Notes: generated from the letters alone by a model not told the origin. Positions 50,249-60,635 are shown, numbered from the stretch's first letter. The stretch: 64,000 nt of DNA from Pseudomonas antarctica (GCF_900624995.1 NZ_UYXQ01000016.1:1-64000); one strand, 5' to 3'. Numbers and translations are program-made.

Positions 50249-51802
50249 TTAAGCCTTGCGTACCCGCAGGCAACGCCACAACGCCACAACCATCAACCCA
50301 CTCACCAGCGCCCAACCCCACGCCTGCTGATTCAGCAACCCTTCGCGATACAGCTGCGGCGCGATGCCGGCACCGATGATAAAGGCCAGCAACGCAATCT
50401 CCCGACGCGGCCCAGTCACCGGGCGAATCAGGTAAACCAGGGCCGGCAGCACCAGCGCTGCACTTGGGAAGCTGCGATAACGCGGGTCAAATACCAGCGC
50501 CAGCATCATTACCGCACCGGCGAACCCGGCGATTGCCACCAGCCAGCCTGCGCGTTGCTCCAGCCAATTAAAGGCCCGCTCACGCCAACCGTCGCGCGCG
50601 CTCAGGGCCAGGGCGGCGTGGGCCAGCACCAGCAGGTTCAACACCACCAGCAAGCCTGCCCACACCCATTCATCGTTGAAGCGCGCGGTGACGCGGGTCA
50701 GCTCAGCCCAGGTGCCGATGGAGCAGGCCGCCACGGCACCGAGCAATGGCAACATCAGTGCTGCTCGAGAAGTGCGAACGCGCCCGCCAAGTACCAAGGC
50801 GCCCAGCAGGATAATCCCGCCCACGCCCAGCCAGAGCGGCCAGTACGGCACATTGGTCACCGGCCCGGCGAGGATGCCCTTGTCCTGGCGATCAGCATCA
50901 AACAGCCCCCAGTAACCGCCGACCGCGCCTTCGCTGGCGCGTTTCCACGGCTGGTCAAAGGCTTCGATCAGGTTGTAGCGCCAACCGTTGGCTTCGGCCA
51001 TGGCCACAAAACCACGCATGAACTTGGCTTCGTTAACCCGGCTCGGCACGGCGGTTTCGCGCTGGCGACCTTCGCTGGGCCAGCCGGTCTCGCCGATCAA
51101 CACGTCTTTGGGCGCGAACTTGTTGCCGAAGGTCTGGCGTACGTCACCCACATGCTTGAGCGCCTGGTCGATGCCGGACGGGTCATCTTCCCAGTACGGC
51201 AGCAGGTGAATGGTCAGGAAGTCCACTGCCGGGGCGATTTGCGGGTGTTGCAGCCAGAATTCCCACACGTCGGCATAAGTGACCGGCTGCTTGATCTGGC
51301 TTTTGACTTTATGGATCAGCGTCACCAATTGCTTGGCGGTGACTTCCTTGCGCAGCAGCACTTCGTTGCCGACGATGACCGAGGTGACCACGTCGGGGTT
51401 GGCGTTGGCCGCAGCGATCAACTCGTCGATTTCTTTTTCGGTGGCAATCGGGTCACTGCTGACCCAGGCGCCGGCCATTACCTTCAACCCATGCTTGCGC
51501 GCCATGCCCGGCAGGGCCTCCAAGCCGGTCATGGAGTAGGTGCGAATGCATTCGAAGCGGGTGGACAGCAAGGCGAGGTCGGCGTCCATGCGCTCGGGGC
51601 GCAGCTTGAAAGGCTGGTCGAACGGTGATTGGTCCTTGTCGAATGGGGTGTAGGACGCGCATTGCATTTTGTGGCTGGCGCTGGCCACGTCCGGCAACAC
51701 CACGGGCCGGCCGAGGCCGTACCAATAGCCGACGAGGGCAAGCGCGCCGAGGATCAAGGCGAAAACATAGGGCAGGGCAGGGAGGCGGGCAGTCGCGGGC
51801 AT
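50249..51802 (-). CDS. Family GH17 glucan synthase/transglycosylase with membrane domain
   Basis: The 517-residue protein has one N-terminal helix, a periplasmic GH17 domain (about 40-310) and a C-terminal domain of eight or so helices. The catalytic acid is in SVIVGNEVLLRKE and the nucleophile in VLIGETGWPSEGR. Pseudomonas relatives (NdvC type) remodel periplasmic beta-1,3/1,6-glucans and are annotated as beta-(1,6)-glucan synthase. I use the ATG at 51802; an ATG at 51835 is also in frame. No ndvB gene is in view. It is divergent from the betaine-binding gene. Confidence 0.87.
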   Translation of the reverse strand: MPATARLPALPYVFALILGALALVGYWYGLGRPVVLPDVASASHKMQCASYTPFDKDQSPFDQPFKLRPERMDADLALLSTRFECIRTYSMTGLEALPGMARKHGLKVMAGAWVSSDPIATEKEIDELIAAANANPDVVTSVIVGNEVLLRKEVTAKQLVTLIHKVKSQIKQPVTYADVWEFWLQHPQIAPAVDFLTIHLLPYWEDDPSGIDQALKHVGDVRQTFGNKFAPKDVLIGETGWPSEGRQRETAVPSRVNEAKFMRGFVAMAEANGWRYNLIEAFDQPWKRASEGAVGGYWGLFDADRQDKGILAGPVTNVPYWPLWLGVGGIILLGALVLGGRVRTSRAALMLPLLGAVAACSIGTWAELTRVTARFNDEWVWAGLLVVLNLLVLAHAALALSARDGWRERAFNWLEQRAGWLVAIAGFAGAVMMLALVFDPRYRSFPSAALVLPALVYLIRPVTGPRREIALLAFIIGAGIAPQLYREGLLNQQAWGWALVSGLMVVALWRCLRVRKA

Positions 51803-52134
51803 AGTCGGCTTATCTGGGGGAGCAAAGGCGCGCATCTTACCCGGATTTAGCCCGTCCCAGTGGGGCTGCATAATTTAGACATGCAAAGTTCGGGCGGGAT
51901 TTTGTTGCTATGTCCTACAAAACCTCCTGCTGGCGATGTGATGTCGTTTCTTGCTTACCTGAGGTCGCAGTCAGAGCAGGTCCAAGGCCCCGGCAGGTTG
52001 ATGATCGAAGTGTCAGCACTCCACTGATGTCACAGCCGCCGGATCGATGCGCGTGAAGGGGGCGCGGTGCACCACATAACAACAGGTTGACGTCGCTCGG
52101 CATCCGTCGGGCGCAGCACTTTCGGGGAAGTATG

Positions 52135-52986
52135 ATGAAAATGCGACGACTCTTGGGCGCAGCTGCCACGCTGGTAGTTGCGATGAGCTCCACACTGGCC
52201 AACGCAGACAGCAAGACCCTGAGCATCGGCTATGTAGACGGTTGGTCCGACAGCGTTGCCACCACCCACGTGGCAGCAGAAGTGATCAAGGAAAAGCTCG
52301 GTTATGACGTGAAGCTGCAAGCCGTCGCTACCGGGATCATGTGGCAGGGCGTCGCCACTGGCAAGCTCGACGCCATGCTCTCCGCCTGGCTGCCCGTGAC
52401 CCACGGTGAGTACTGGGCCAAGAACAAGGACAAGGTGGTCGACTACGGCCCCAACTTCAAGGATGCAAGAATTGGCTTGATCGTGCCGGAGTACGTCAAG
52501 GCCAAGTCGATTGAAGACCTCAAGACCGACACCTCCTTCAAGAACAAGATCGTTGGCATCGACGCCGGTTCAGGCGTAATGCTTAAAACCGACGAAGCGA
52601 TCAAGGCCTATGGTCTGGATTACAAGCTGCAAGCCAGCTCGGGCGCGGCGATGATTGCCGAACTGGCCCGTGCCGAGGACAAGCAGGAATCCATTGCGGT
52701 GACCGGTTGGGTGCCACACTGGATGTTCGCCAAGTGGAAACTGCGTTTCCTGGACGATCCAAAAGGGATTTATGGTGCTGCTGAAACCGTCAACAGCATC
52801 GGCAGTAAGGGCCTGGAGAAGAAAGCGCCGGAAGTCGTCGCTTTCCTGAAAAAATTCCAATGGGCCTCCAAGGACGAAATCGGCGAAGTCATGCTCGCGA
52901 TTCAGGAGGGCGCCAAGCCTGATGCGGCGGCCAAGGACTGGGTTGCCAAGCACCCTGAACGTGTGGCCGAGTGGATCGGTAAATAA
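52135..52986 (+). CDS. Glycine-betaine/choline-type substrate-binding protein
   Basis: The 283-residue precursor has a signal peptide (cut near LANA) and an OpuAC domain. Aromatic-rich segments such as IGYVDGWSDSVATTHVAAEV, GKLDAMLSAWLPVTHGEYWA and AVTGWVPHWMFAKWKL supply the tryptophan cage that binds trimethylammonium ligands. Proteins of this type feed ProVW/ChoVW-like importers. No permease or ATPase gene is adjacent, so it is an orphan binding protein. ATG 52135 is chosen because GGGGA lies six to ten bases upstream; 52132 is too close to it. A terminator follows. Confidence 0.9.
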   Translation: MKMRRLLGAAATLVVAMSSTLANADSKTLSIGYVDGWSDSVATTHVAAEVIKEKLGYDVKLQAVATGIMWQGVATGKLDAMLSAWLPVTHGEYWAKNKDKVVDYGPNFKDARIGLIVPEYVKAKSIEDLKTDTSFKNKIVGIDAGSGVMLKTDEAIKAYGLDYKLQASSGAAMIAELARAEDKQESIAVTGWVPHWMFAKWKLRFLDDPKGIYGAAETVNSIGSKGLEKKAPEVVAFLKKFQWASKDEIGEVMLAIQEGAKPDAAAKDWVAKHPERVAEWIGK

Positions 52987-53012
52987 CCCCGAAGCCTCTA
53001 GTTAGCACCTTT

Positions 53013-53047
53013 CAAGCCCATCTGGCGTTTTCGCCCGGTGGGCTTTG
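53013..53047 (+). terminator. Intrinsic terminator after the betaine-type binding protein
   Basis: AAGCCCATCTGGCG pairs with CGCCCGGTGGGCTT around a TTTT loop (one internal mismatch), then TTGTCGTTTC. It closes the single-gene unit. Confidence 0.8.
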
Positions 53048-53128
53048 TCGTTTCTGAGGCAAAGGCTGTCACTTTAATCAGCTTAAAGTTGGCGAGAACC
53101 CTCATGTCGTTCTAATACTAAGGTCGTC

Positions 53129-53144
53129 TGGAACCTGTTCTGCA
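53129..53144 (+). promoter_or_regulatory. Candidate sigma54 promoter for yjcH-actP
   Basis: TGGAACCTGTTCTGCA keeps GG-N10-GC spacing and lies 59 bases before the yjcH start. Two positions differ from TGGCAC-N5-TTGCA. No well-placed sigma70 pair was obvious instead. Confidence 0.4.
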
Positions 53145-53202
53145 GCCGCATACAGTGGATACGTTCCAATAATAAAAAAGCTGTGCTGCGAGGATAAAAA
53201 CA

Positions 53203-53514
53203 ATGAACGACAGCATTTACCTCTCGATTCAAAACAGCCCGCGTTTCAAGGAGCTGGTGAGAAAAAGGGAAAGGTTCGCCTGGACTCTCTCGGCGATCAT
53301 GCTCGGGCTTTACTCCGCTTTCATTCTTCTGATTGCTTATGGGCCGCAAATCTTGGGGGGCAAGATCAGCCCCGGTTCGTCCATCACCTGGGGAATTCCG
53401 ATCGGGGTCGGGCTGATTGTTTCGGCCTTTGTCCTGACTGCAATTTACGTACGACGCGCCAACGGCGAATTTGACGACCTGAACAATGCGATTCTCAAGG
53501 AGGCTGCGCAATGA
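53203..53514 (+). CDS. yjcH: DUF485 membrane protein YjcH
   Basis: The 103-residue protein has two transmembrane helices (about 27-48 and 60-82) and the DUF485 pattern [20 protein letters not shown]. It is the usual small partner encoded before the acetate permease, and its stop overlaps actP by four bases, giving translational coupling. A direct function is not established; it may assist ActP assembly. GAGGATAAAA precedes the ATG. Confidence 0.92.
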   Translation: MNDSIYLSIQNSPRFKELVRKRERFAWTLSAIMLGLYSAFILLIAYGPQILGGKISPGSSITWGIPIGVGLIVSAFVLTAIYVRRANGEFDDLNNAILKEAAQ

Positions 53515-55169
53515 TCCGTCGTCTATTGGCTGTACTCGGCGCTTCGGTCTTTGCACCTGCTGTTTGGGCGGCAGACGCATTGACCGGCGAAGTGCATAAA
53601 CAACCGCTGAATATCCCGGCGATCCTGATGTTCGTTGCCTTTGTCGGCGCGACCTTGTGCATCACCTACTGGGCATCCAAGCGCAACAAATCGGCGGCCG
53701 ACTACTATGCGGCCGGCGGCAAGATCACCGGTTTCCAGAACGGCCTGGCGATTGCCGGCGACTACATGTCGGCGGCGTCCTTCCTGGGGATTTCCGCGCT
53801 GGTGTTCAGCTCTGGCTACGACGGCTTGATCTACTCGATCGGCTTCCTGGTGGGCTGGCCGATCATTCTGTTCCTGATCGCCGAGCGTCTGCGTAACCTG
53901 GGTAAGTACACCTTTGCCGACGTGGCGTCTTACCGCCTCGGGCAAGCCCAGATCCGCAGCCTGTCGGCCTGTGGCTCGCTGGTGGTGGTGGCGTTCTACC
54001 TGATCGCGCAGATGGTCGGCGCGGGCAAGTTGATCCAGTTGCTGTTTGGCCTCGATTACCATGTGGCGGTGATCCTGGTGGGCATTCTGATGTGCATGTA
54101 CGTGCTGTTCGGCGGCATGCTGGCGACGACCTGGGTGCAGATCATCAAGGCGGTCCTGCTGCTGTCCGGTGCCTCGTTCATGGCGCTGATGGTGATGAAG
54201 CACGTCAACTTTGACTTCAATATGCTGTTTTCCGAGGCGATCAAGGTTCACCCTAAAGGTGAAGCGATCATGAGCCCGGGCGGCCTGGTGAAAGATCCGA
54301 TCTCAGCATTCTCCTTAGGGCTGGCGCTGATGTTCGGCACCGCAGGCCTGCCGCACATCCTGATGCGCTTCTTCACCGTAAGCGACGCCAAGGAAGCGCG
54401 TAAGAGCGTGCTGTACGCCACCGGCTTCATCGGCTACTTCTACATCCTGACCTTTATCATCGGCTTCGGCGCGATCCTGCTGGTCAGCACCAACCCGGCA
54501 TTCAAGGATGCGGCAGGTGCCTTGCTCGGCGGCAACAACATGGCGGCGGTGCATTTGGCCAACGCGGTGGGCGGTAGTATATTCCTGGGCTTCATTTCGG
54601 CCGTGGCGTTCGCCACCATCCTCGCGGTGGTTGCCGGCTTGACCCTGGCCGGTGCTTCGGCGGTGTCCCATGACCTGTATGCCAGTGTGATCAAGAAAGG
54701 CAAAGCCAACGAGAAGGATGAGATTCGCGTATCGAAGATCACCACCATCGCCCTGGCGGTGCTGGCCATCGGCCTGGGTATCCTGTTCGAAAGCCAGAAC
54801 ATTGCGTTCATGGTCGGCTTGGCGTTCTCGATTGCCGCCAGCTGTAACTTCCCGGTGCTGCTGCTTTCCATGTACTGGAAAAACCTTACCACCCGTGGCG
54901 CGATGATTGGCGGCTGGCTGGGCTTGGTCAGCGCCGTTGGCCTGATGATCCTTGGCCCGACCATCTGGGTGTCGATCCTGCATCACGAAAAAGCCATCTT
55001 CCCGTACGAATACCCGGCGCTGTTCTCGATGATCATTGCATTCATCGGTATCTGGTTCTTCTCCATCACCGACAAGTCGGCGGCGGCAGTCAAGGAGCGT
55101 GCGTTGTTCTTCCCGCAGTTTGTGCGTTCGCAAACTGGCCTGGGAGCGAGTGGGGCGGTTAACCACTAA
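53511..55169 (+). CDS. actP: Acetate/monocarboxylate:cation symporter
   Basis: The 552-residue protein is an SSS-family Na+-dependent symporter for acetate and related short acids. After an N-terminal hydrophobic leader (AAVWAADA region), it has about 13 helices with family signatures [40 protein letters not shown] and [14 protein letters not shown]. The late signature [20 protein letters not shown] is also present. It is co-transcribed with yjcH and ended by a strong terminator at 55187-55224. It would supply carbon to the TCA genes just downstream. No acs gene is in the window. Confidence 0.94.
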   Translation: MIRRLLAVLGASVFAPAVWAADALTGEVHKQPLNIPAILMFVAFVGATLCITYWASKRNKSAADYYAAGGKITGFQNGLAIAGDYMSAASFLGISALVFSSGYDGLIYSIGFLVGWPIILFLIAERLRNLGKYTFADVASYRLGQAQIRSLSACGSLVVVAFYLIAQMVGAGKLIQLLFGLDYHVAVILVGILMCMYVLFGGMLATTWVQIIKAVLLLSGASFMALMVMKHVNFDFNMLFSEAIKVHPKGEAIMSPGGLVKDPISAFSLGLALMFGTAGLPHILMRFFTVSDAKEARKSVLYATGFIGYFYILTFIIGFGAILLVSTNPAFKDAAGALLGGNNMAAVHLANAVGGSIFLGFISAVAFATILAVVAGLTLAGASAVSHDLYASVIKKGKANEKDEIRVSKITTIALAVLAIGLGILFESQNIAFMVGLAFSIAASCNFPVLLLSMYWKNLTTRGAMIGGWLGLVSAVGLMILGPTIWVSILHHEKAIFPYEYPALFSMIIAFIGIWFFSITDKSAAAVKERALFFPQFVRSQTGLGASGAVNH

Positions 55170-55186
55170 GGGCTATGACGGTTACA

Positions 55187-55224
55187 AAAAAATGCCCCGA
55201 TCGTGAGATCGGGGCTTTTTTTTG
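55187..55224 (+). terminator. Intrinsic terminator of yjcH-actP
   Basis: The perfect stem GCCCCGATC / GATCGGGGC with a GTGA tetraloop is preceded by AAAAAAAT and followed by eight T's. Confidence 0.95.
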
Positions 55225-55440
55225 CTTTTATTGGGGGGGATACGACAAAACTGTTTCTTGGATCCTGCATCAATAAAGGTGGTTTTTCAGTGGTGATAGC
55301 GTGCAAGTGATCGGTATTCGCGGTGGCGTTGAGGCTGCCAGGGGCTGCTTCGCAGTCCAGTACGGGGCAAGCCCGCTTGCCACAACGCGCCCGCTGGCCA
55401 GACTAAGGGAGGGGTCGCAGGTTTCCGTTTCACGCAAACA
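55225..55440. other. Convergent spacer between actP and gltA
   Basis: Apart from the terminators on either side and a REP-derived stretch at 55362-55388, I see nothing functional in this region. Short open frames here show no family pattern. Confidence 0.5.
55362..55388. repeat. Degraded REP
   Basis: ACGGGGCAAGCCCGCTTGCCACAACGC keeps the GGGGCAAGCCCGCTTGCCAC core of the REP at 3586-3618 but lacks its full outer arm. Confidence 0.6.
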
Positions 55441-55467
55441 AATAAGGCCTCCAGAGGAGGCCTTATT
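55441..55467 (-). terminator. Intrinsic terminator of gltA
   Basis: AATAAGGCCTCC and GGAGGCCTTATT form a perfect 12-base-pair stem with a three-base loop. On the minus strand it follows the gltA stop by 25 bases and runs into TTATTTGTTTG. Confidence 0.9.
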
Positions 55468-55491
55468 GGGTGCAACTAAGCGGTTGATGGC

Positions 55492-56781
55492 TTACTTGCG
55501 ATCTTCCAGCTTGGTGATGTCGCGCGACTCGTAGCCGGTGTACAACTGGCGCGGACGGCCAATCTTGTAAGGGCTGGAGAGCATTTCTTTCCAGTGGGAG
55601 ATCCAGCCTACGGTACGGGCCAGAGCGAAGATCACGGTGAACATGCTGGTTGGAATGCCGATCGCCTTGAGGATGATCCCCGAGTAGAAGTCGACGTTCG
55701 GGTACAGCGAGCGTTCGATGAAGTACGGGTCCGTCAGAGCGATCTCTTCCAGGCGCATGGCCAGTTCGAGTTGCGGATCGTTCTTGATGCCCAGTTCCTT
55801 CAACACTTCGTCGCAGGTCTTCTTCATCACGGTGGCGCGTGGGTCGCGGTTCTTGTAAACGCGGTGACCGAAGCCCATCAGCTTGAACGGATCGTTCTTG
55901 TCCTTGGCCTTGGCGATGAACGTGTCGATGTTGGAGACATCGCCGATTTCATCGAGCATGGTCAAAACGGCTTCGTTCGCACCGCCGTGGGCAGGGCCCC
56001 ACAGTGCGGCGATACCGGCGGCGATACAGGCGAACGGGTTGGCACCCGAAGAGCCGGCCAGGCGCACGGTAGAGGTGGAGGCGTTCTGCTCGTGGTCGGC
56101 GTGGAGGATGAAGATCTTGTCCATTGCCGCGGCCAGCACCGGGCTGATCGGTTTGATCTCGCACGGGGTGTTGAACATCATGTGCAGGAAGTTTTCCGCG
56201 TACGTCAGGTCGTTGCGCGGGTACATCATGGGTTGGCCCATGGAGTACTTGTAAACCATTGCGGCCAGGGTCGGCATCTTGGCAACCAGGCGGATCGCGG
56301 AAATTTCGCGATGCTGCGGGTTATTGATGTCCAGGGAGTCGTGATAGAAGGCCGACAGGGCGCCGACCACGCCGCACATGACGGCCATCGGGTGGGCGTC
56401 GCGACGGAAGCCGTTGAAGAAGGTCTTCAACTGCTCGTGAACCATGGTGTGGTTCTTTACAGTGCTGACGAACTGGGCTTTTTGCGCAGCCGTTGGCAAT
56501 TCGCCATTCAGCAGCAGGTAGCAGGTTTCCAGGTAGTCCGATTGCTCAGCCAACTGCTCGATCGGGTAGCCCCGGTGCAGCAGGATGCCATTGTCGCCGT
56601 CGATATAGGTGATCTTCGACTCGCAAGAGGCGGTCGACATGAAGCCTGGGTCGAAAGTGAAACGGCCCGTGGCCGTCAGGCCCCGTACGTCGATAACATC
56701 AGGACCAACGGTGCCGGTTAAAATGGGCAGCTCGACGGGGGCTGCGCCCTCGATGATCAACTGCGCTTTTTTGTCAGCCAT
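55492..56781 (-). CDS. gltA: Citrate synthase
   Basis: The 429-residue type II (hexameric, NADH-sensitive type) citrate synthase condenses oxaloacetate and acetyl-CoA. Catalytic residues are seen in [17 protein letters not shown] and [12 protein letters not shown] (His), [17 protein letters not shown] (His) and [14 protein letters not shown] (Asp). It begins [20 protein letters not shown]. It is divergent from sdhCDAB across a 364-base region, with its own near-consensus promoter at 56840-56867, as in enteric bacteria. Confidence 0.98.
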   Translation of the reverse strand: MADKKAQLIIEGAAPVELPILTGTVGPDVIDVRGLTATGRFTFDPGFMSTASCESKITYIDGDNGILLHRGYPIEQLAEQSDYLETCYLLLNGELPTAAQKAQFVSTVKNHTMVHEQLKTFFNGFRRDAHPMAVMCGVVGALSAFYHDSLDINNPQHREISAIRLVAKMPTLAAMVYKYSMGQPMMYPRNDLTYAENFLHMMFNTPCEIKPISPVLAAAMDKIFILHADHEQNASTSTVRLAGSSGANPFACIAAGIAALWGPAHGGANEAVLTMLDEIGDVSNIDTFIAKAKDKNDPFKLMGFGHRVYKNRDPRATVMKKTCDEVLKELGIKNDPQLELAMRLEEIALTDPYFIERSLYPNVDFYSGIILKAIGIPTSMFTVIFALARTVGWISHWKEMLSSPYKIGRPRQLYTGYESRDITKLEDRK

Positions 56782-56839
56782 GTGGCCTCCTATTTATGCT
56801 TCAAATCATCAGACAGACCCCCCACGCAGGGCCCGCACC

Positions 56840-56867
56840 ACTATAGTGAGATAAATTCAGATGTCAA
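56840..56867 (-). promoter_or_regulatory. Sigma70 promoter of gltA
   Basis: On the minus strand TTGACA (56862-56867) and TATAGT (56840-56845) are separated by 16 bases. The -35 is perfect and the -10 has one mismatch. The start codon follows about 50 bases beyond the expected start point. Confidence 0.75.
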
Positions 56868-56981
56868 TTTGCCTAAAGTCTTGCTCCAGAAGGCTTTAAC
56901 CATACTTTTTCGTCGAAATTGAACGCCGTTTACGCCTTTTATCCTGCCAGCGCAATCCGCTATTAGGGTGAGGTGTGCGCG

Positions 56982-57010
56982 TTGTCATTAGTAGCCTAAC
57001 TGTCTATACT
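56982..57010 (+). promoter_or_regulatory. Sigma70 promoter of sdhCDAB
   Basis: TTGTCA (56982-56987) and TATACT (57005-57010) are separated by exactly 17 bases. It is the best-scoring pair by eye in the sdh upstream region. Confidence 0.7.
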
Positions 57011-57145
57011 CGGCCACCGACCGCCAAGGGCTTTTGGGCTTGCTTTCATTGGGGGTCGCACTCCCTGGGTGGTGCTTACCTGACCAGTGCACTCCCCAAC
57101 AACTTTGCCCTGATTGTTAGGGGCTCTTCAGTGTGAAAAAAAGCC

Positions 57146-57520
57146 GTGAATAGCCAACGACCTGTAAACCTAGACCTAAGGACCATCAAACTCCCCATCA
57201 CCGGCGTTACGTCGTTCCTGCACCGTGTTTCCGGCATCATCCTGTTCCTGGGCTTGGGCGTCATGCTTTATGCATTGAGCAAATCCCTGGGTTCCGAGGA
57301 AGGTTACGCCGAGGTGAAGGCATGCTTGACCAGCCCGCTGGCCAAGTTCGTAGCATGGGGCCTCCTGTCCGCTCTGCTTTATCATTTGGTAGCCGGCGTG
57401 CGCCACTTGATCATGGATATGGGCATCGGCGAGACGCTGGAAGGCGGCCGCCTGGGCTCGAAAATCATCATCGCCATTTCCGTGGTGCTGATCGTTCTGG
57501 CAGGAGTTTGGATATGGTAA
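57146..57520 (+). CDS. sdhC: Succinate dehydrogenase cytochrome b556 subunit
   Basis: The 124-residue membrane anchor has three helices and the SdhC signature RPVNLDLRTIKLPITGVTSF followed by LHRVSGIILF. A heme-ligating histidine lies in LLYHLVAGVRHLIMD. It binds heme b with SdhD and forms the quinone site. Translation starts at a GTG; the reading begins VNSQRPVNL, the Pseudomonas norm. Its end overlaps sdhD by seven bases. Confidence 0.95.
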   Translation: MNSQRPVNLDLRTIKLPITGVTSFLHRVSGIILFLGLGVMLYALSKSLGSEEGYAEVKACLTSPLAKFVAWGLLSALLYHLVAGVRHLIMDMGIGETLEGGRLGSKIIIAISVVLIVLAGVWIW

Positions 57521-57882
57521 CCAGCGTTACGAACCTTTCGCGTTCGGGCCTCTATGACTGGATGGCGCAGCGTGTGTCTGCGGTTGTTCTCGCGGCTTAT
57601 TTCATTTTCCTGATCGGATACCTCGTCGCAAACCCGGGCATTGGCTATGAGCAATGGCACGGGCTGTTTTCCCACAATGCGATGCGAATCTTCAGTCTGC
57701 TGGCACTTGTAGCCCTGGGCGCACACGCCTGGGTCGGCATGTGGACCATCGCGACCGACTACCTCACGCCGATGGCGCTGGGCAAGTCCGCGACTGCAGT
57801 CCGTTTCCTCTTCCAGGCAGTATGCGGCGTCGCGATGTTCGCTTACTTCGTCTGGGGTGTGCAGATTCTTTGGGGTATCTGA
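57514..57882 (+). CDS. sdhD: Succinate dehydrogenase membrane anchor subunit
   Basis: The 122-residue three-helix protein is the second membrane anchor. The family pattern GLYDWMAQRVSAVVLAAYFI (with quinone-site residues) and the heme-ligand region ALVALGAHAWVGMWTIATDYL are present. It starts at the ATG at 57514 within the end of sdhC; longer readings upstream are a shadow of sdhC. sdhA follows three bases after its stop. Confidence 0.95.
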   Translation: MVTSVTNLSRSGLYDWMAQRVSAVVLAAYFIFLIGYLVANPGIGYEQWHGLFSHNAMRIFSLLALVALGAHAWVGMWTIATDYLTPMALGKSATAVRFLFQAVCGVAMFAYFVWGVQILWGI

Positions 57883-57885
57883 GTC

Positions 57886-59658
57886 ATGGCTAACATTCCA
57901 ACTATTTCCTTCGACGCCATCATTATTGGTGGCGGCGGTGCAGGCATGCGCGCAGCGCTGCAGCTGGCCCAGGGCGGTCACAAGACTGCCGTGATCACCA
58001 AGGTGTTCCCGACGCGCTCCCACACCGTATCGGCCCAGGGTGGCATCACCTGCGCCATCGCATCCGCCGACCCGAACGATGACTGGCGCTGGCACATGTA
58101 CGATACCGTCAAGGGTTCCGACTACATCGGTGACCAGGACGCTATCGAATACATGTGTCAAGAAGGCCCGGCCGCTGTGTTCGAGCTGGACCACATGGGT
58201 CTGCCGTTCTCGCGTACCGAGCAAGGTCGTATCTACCAGCGTCCATTCGGCGGTCAGTCGAAGGATTACGGTAAAGGCGGCCAGGCTGCGCGTACGTGTG
58301 CTGCGTCCGACCGTACCGGTCACGCGCTGCTGCACACCCTCTATCAGGGCAACCTGAAAGCCGGCACCACGTTCCTGAACGAATACTACGCAGTGGATCT
58401 GGTAAAGAACGCTGACGGCGCGTTCGTCGGCGTGATCGCCATCTGCATCGAAACCGGTGAAACCACCTACATCCGCGCCAAGGCTACTGTGCTGGCGACC
58501 GGCGGTGCAGGTCGTATCTACGCGTCCACCACCAATGCCCTGATCAATACCGGTGACGGCGTCGGCATGGCACTGCGTGCAGGCGTTCCGGTACAAGACA
58601 TCGAAATGTGGCAGTTCCACCCGACCGGTATTGCCGGCGCCGGTGTACTGGTTACCGAAGGTTGCCGTGGTGAAGGTGGTTACCTGATCAACAAGCACGG
58701 CGAGCGTTTCATGGAGCGTTATGCTCCGAACGCGAAAGACCTGGCTGGCCGTGACGTTGTGGCCCGTTCGATGGTTAAAGAAATCATCGCCGGCAACGGC
58801 TGTGGCCCGAATGGCGACCACGTACTGCTGAAGCTCGATCACTTGGGCGAAGAAGTGCTGCACAGCCGCCTGCCAGGTATCTGTGAGCTGTCCAAAACCT
58901 TTGCTCACGTTGACCCGGTGGTTGCTCCGGTTCCGGTTGTTCCGACATGCCACTATATGATGGGCGGCGTGCCGACCAACATTCATGGTCAGGCGATCAC
59001 TCAAAACGCCGAAGGCGTGGACGAGATCATTCATGGTCTGTTTGCGGTAGGCGAAGTGGCCTGCGTATCGGTTCACGGTGCCAACCGTCTGGGCGGCAAC
59101 TCGTTGCTCGACCTGGTGGTATTCGGCCGTGCGGCCGGCCTGCACCTCGAGAAGGCACTGACCGACGGCATCGAATACGATGACGCCACCGACGCCAACA
59201 TCGAAGCTGCACTGGCGCGTCTGAACGCTCTGAACGAGCGTACCGATGGCGAAGACGTGGCGACCCTGCGTCGCGAGCTGCAAAACTGCATGCAGAACTA
59301 CTTCGGTGTGTTCCGTACCGGCGAATACATGCAGAAGGGTATCGCCCAGCTGGCCGATCTGCGCAAGCGTATTGCCAACGTCAAGATCAACGATAAGAGC
59401 CAAGCGTTCAACACCGCTCGTATCGAAGCCCTTGAGCTGCAAAACCTGTTGGAAGTGGCTGAAGCGACTGCGATCGCCGCCGAGGTTCGTAAAGAATCCC
59501 GTGGTGCTCACGCTCGTGAAGACTTTGAAGATCGCGACGACGAAAACTGGTTGTGCCACACCCTGTACTTCCCGGGTGACAAGCGCGTAACCAAGCGTGC
59601 CGTGAACTTCTCGCCGAAGACAGTTCCGACCTTTGAACCGAAGATTCGGACTTACTAA
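57886..59658 (+). CDS. sdhA: Succinate dehydrogenase flavoprotein subunit
   Basis: The 590-residue FAD-containing subunit oxidises succinate to fumarate. The FAD fold is seen in [20 protein letters not shown], the covalent FAD-binding histidine in [15 protein letters not shown], and the active-site region in [20 protein letters not shown] and the arginine-containing NEHGER-like stretch. The C-terminal domain is complete. A long antisense frame exists but is a GC-skew shadow. It pairs with SdhB 11 bases downstream. Confidence 0.98.
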   Translation: MANIPTISFDAIIIGGGGAGMRAALQLAQGGHKTAVITKVFPTRSHTVSAQGGITCAIASADPNDDWRWHMYDTVKGSDYIGDQDAIEYMCQEGPAAVFELDHMGLPFSRTEQGRIYQRPFGGQSKDYGKGGQAARTCAASDRTGHALLHTLYQGNLKAGTTFLNEYYAVDLVKNADGAFVGVIAICIETGETTYIRAKATVLATGGAGRIYASTTNALINTGDGVGMALRAGVPVQDIEMWQFHPTGIAGAGVLVTEGCRGEGGYLINKHGERFMERYAPNAKDLAGRDVVARSMVKEIIAGNGCGPNGDHVLLKLDHLGEEVLHSRLPGICELSKTFAHVDPVVAPVPVVPTCHYMMGGVPTNIHGQAITQNAEGVDEIIHGLFAVGEVACVSVHGANRLGGNSLLDLVVFGRAAGLHLEKALTDGIEYDDATDANIEAALARLNALNERTDGEDVATLRRELQNCMQNYFGVFRTGEYMQKGIAQLADLRKRIANVKINDKSQAFNTARIEALELQNLLEVAEATAIAAEVRKESRGAHAREDFEDRDDENWLCHTLYFPGDKRVTKRAVNFSPKTVPTFEPKIRTY

Positions 59659-59669
59659 GGGTGGCTGCT

Positions 59670-60374
59670 ATGTTGAAAGTCAGTGTTTACCGCTACAACC
59701 CTGATCAGGACGCTGCGCCGTTCATGCAGGAATTCCAGGTCGATACCGGTGGTAAAGACCTGATGGTGCTGGATGTATTGGCACTGATCAAAGAGCAGGA
59801 CGAAGGTTTCTCCTATCGTCGCTCTTGCCGTGAAGGTGTGTGCGGTTCCGACGGCATGAACATCAACGGCAAAAACGGCCTGGCGTGCATCACGCCGCTG
59901 TCCGCCGTGGTTAAAGGCAATAAGCTGATCGTTCGTCCTCTGCCAGGTTTGCCGGTTATCCGTGACCTGGTCGTCGATATGAGCATCTTCTACAAGCAAT
60001 ACGAGAAAGTTAAGCCGTTCCTGCAGAACGACACGCCGGCTCCGGCCATCGAGCGTCTGCAGTCCCCTGAAGAGCGTGAAAAGCTCGACGGTCTGTACGA
60101 GTGCATCCTGTGCGCTTGCTGCTCGACCTCGTGCCCGTCCTTCTGGTGGAACCCGGACAAGTTCCTGGGTCCAGCCGCTCTGCTGCAAGCGTACCGCTTC
60201 CTGGCAGACAGCCGTGACACCAAGACGTCCGAGCGTCTGGCTTCGCTGGATGACCCGTTCAGCGTATTCCGCTGCCGCGGGATCATGAACTGCGTCAACG
60301 TATGTCCTAAAGGCCTGAACCCGACTAAGGCCATTGGTCACATCCGTAACATGCTGCTGCAAAGCGGCGTGTAA
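59670..60374 (+). CDS. sdhB: Succinate dehydrogenase iron-sulfur subunit
   Basis: The 234-residue protein carries the electron path from FAD to quinone. The 2Fe-2S cluster site is SCREGVCGSDGMNINGKNGLAC, the 4Fe-4S site CILCACCSTSCPSFWWNP, and the 3Fe-4S/4Fe-4S end CRGIMNCVNVCPKGLNP. I use the ATG at 59670 with TAAGG nine bases upstream. It is the last gene of sdhCDAB and a terminator follows. Confidence 0.98.
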   Translation: MLKVSVYRYNPDQDAAPFMQEFQVDTGGKDLMVLDVLALIKEQDEGFSYRRSCREGVCGSDGMNINGKNGLACITPLSAVVKGNKLIVRPLPGLPVIRDLVVDMSIFYKQYEKVKPFLQNDTPAPAIERLQSPEEREKLDGLYECILCACCSTSCPSFWWNPDKFLGPAALLQAYRFLADSRDTKTSERLASLDDPFSVFRCRGIMNCVNVCPKGLNPTKAIGHIRNMLLQSGV

Positions 60375-60414
60375 CTGACGCGGTAACAAAGCAGGATCGT
60401 TGTGCCCGTAAATG

Positions 60415-60448
60415 CTACGGCGCAGGCTTCAACCGGCGCCGTAGTTTT
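60415..60448 (+). terminator. Terminator or attenuator after sdhB
   Basis: CTACGGCGC and GCGCCGTAG form a perfect nine-base-pair stem followed by TTTTAA. It separates sdhCDAB from sucA; read-through may still couple them, as in many gammaproteobacteria. Confidence 0.75.
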
Positions 60449-60635
60449 AACTTGAGCAGCGACTTACAAAGCCGCGGCTCTTATTTTGAAGAAATGAGAC
60501 AAGCAGGGGCATTCGGGTTGGTACCCGAACTATCAGCGTGATCCTAAGTGGCTTGTTTTGGTCGCTGCACTTGGCCTTTTGCAAGCAAACTCGGTGTTTT
60601 CGCCGGTGGTGTCCCCAAATCGAGGGTGACCAAGC

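Larger units (their letters stand above)
56782..57145. promoter_or_regulatory. gltA-sdhC divergent control region
   Basis: This 364-base region has a promoter facing each way (entered separately) and no coding sequence. The sdh leader from the predicted start site to the GTG is about 130 bases, long enough for post-transcriptional control. I saw no perfect known regulator site. Confidence 0.6.

Noticed and set aside
50243..51628. A 461-codon plus-strand frame opposite the GH17 gene
   Set aside because: It has low-complexity His/Gln/Arg composition and is antisense to a gene with clear catalytic motifs.
57382..59559. A 725-codon open frame on the minus strand across sdhC, sdhD and sdhA
   Set aside because: It is antisense to three unmistakable genes, has no family pattern and arises from codon bias in high-GC DNA.
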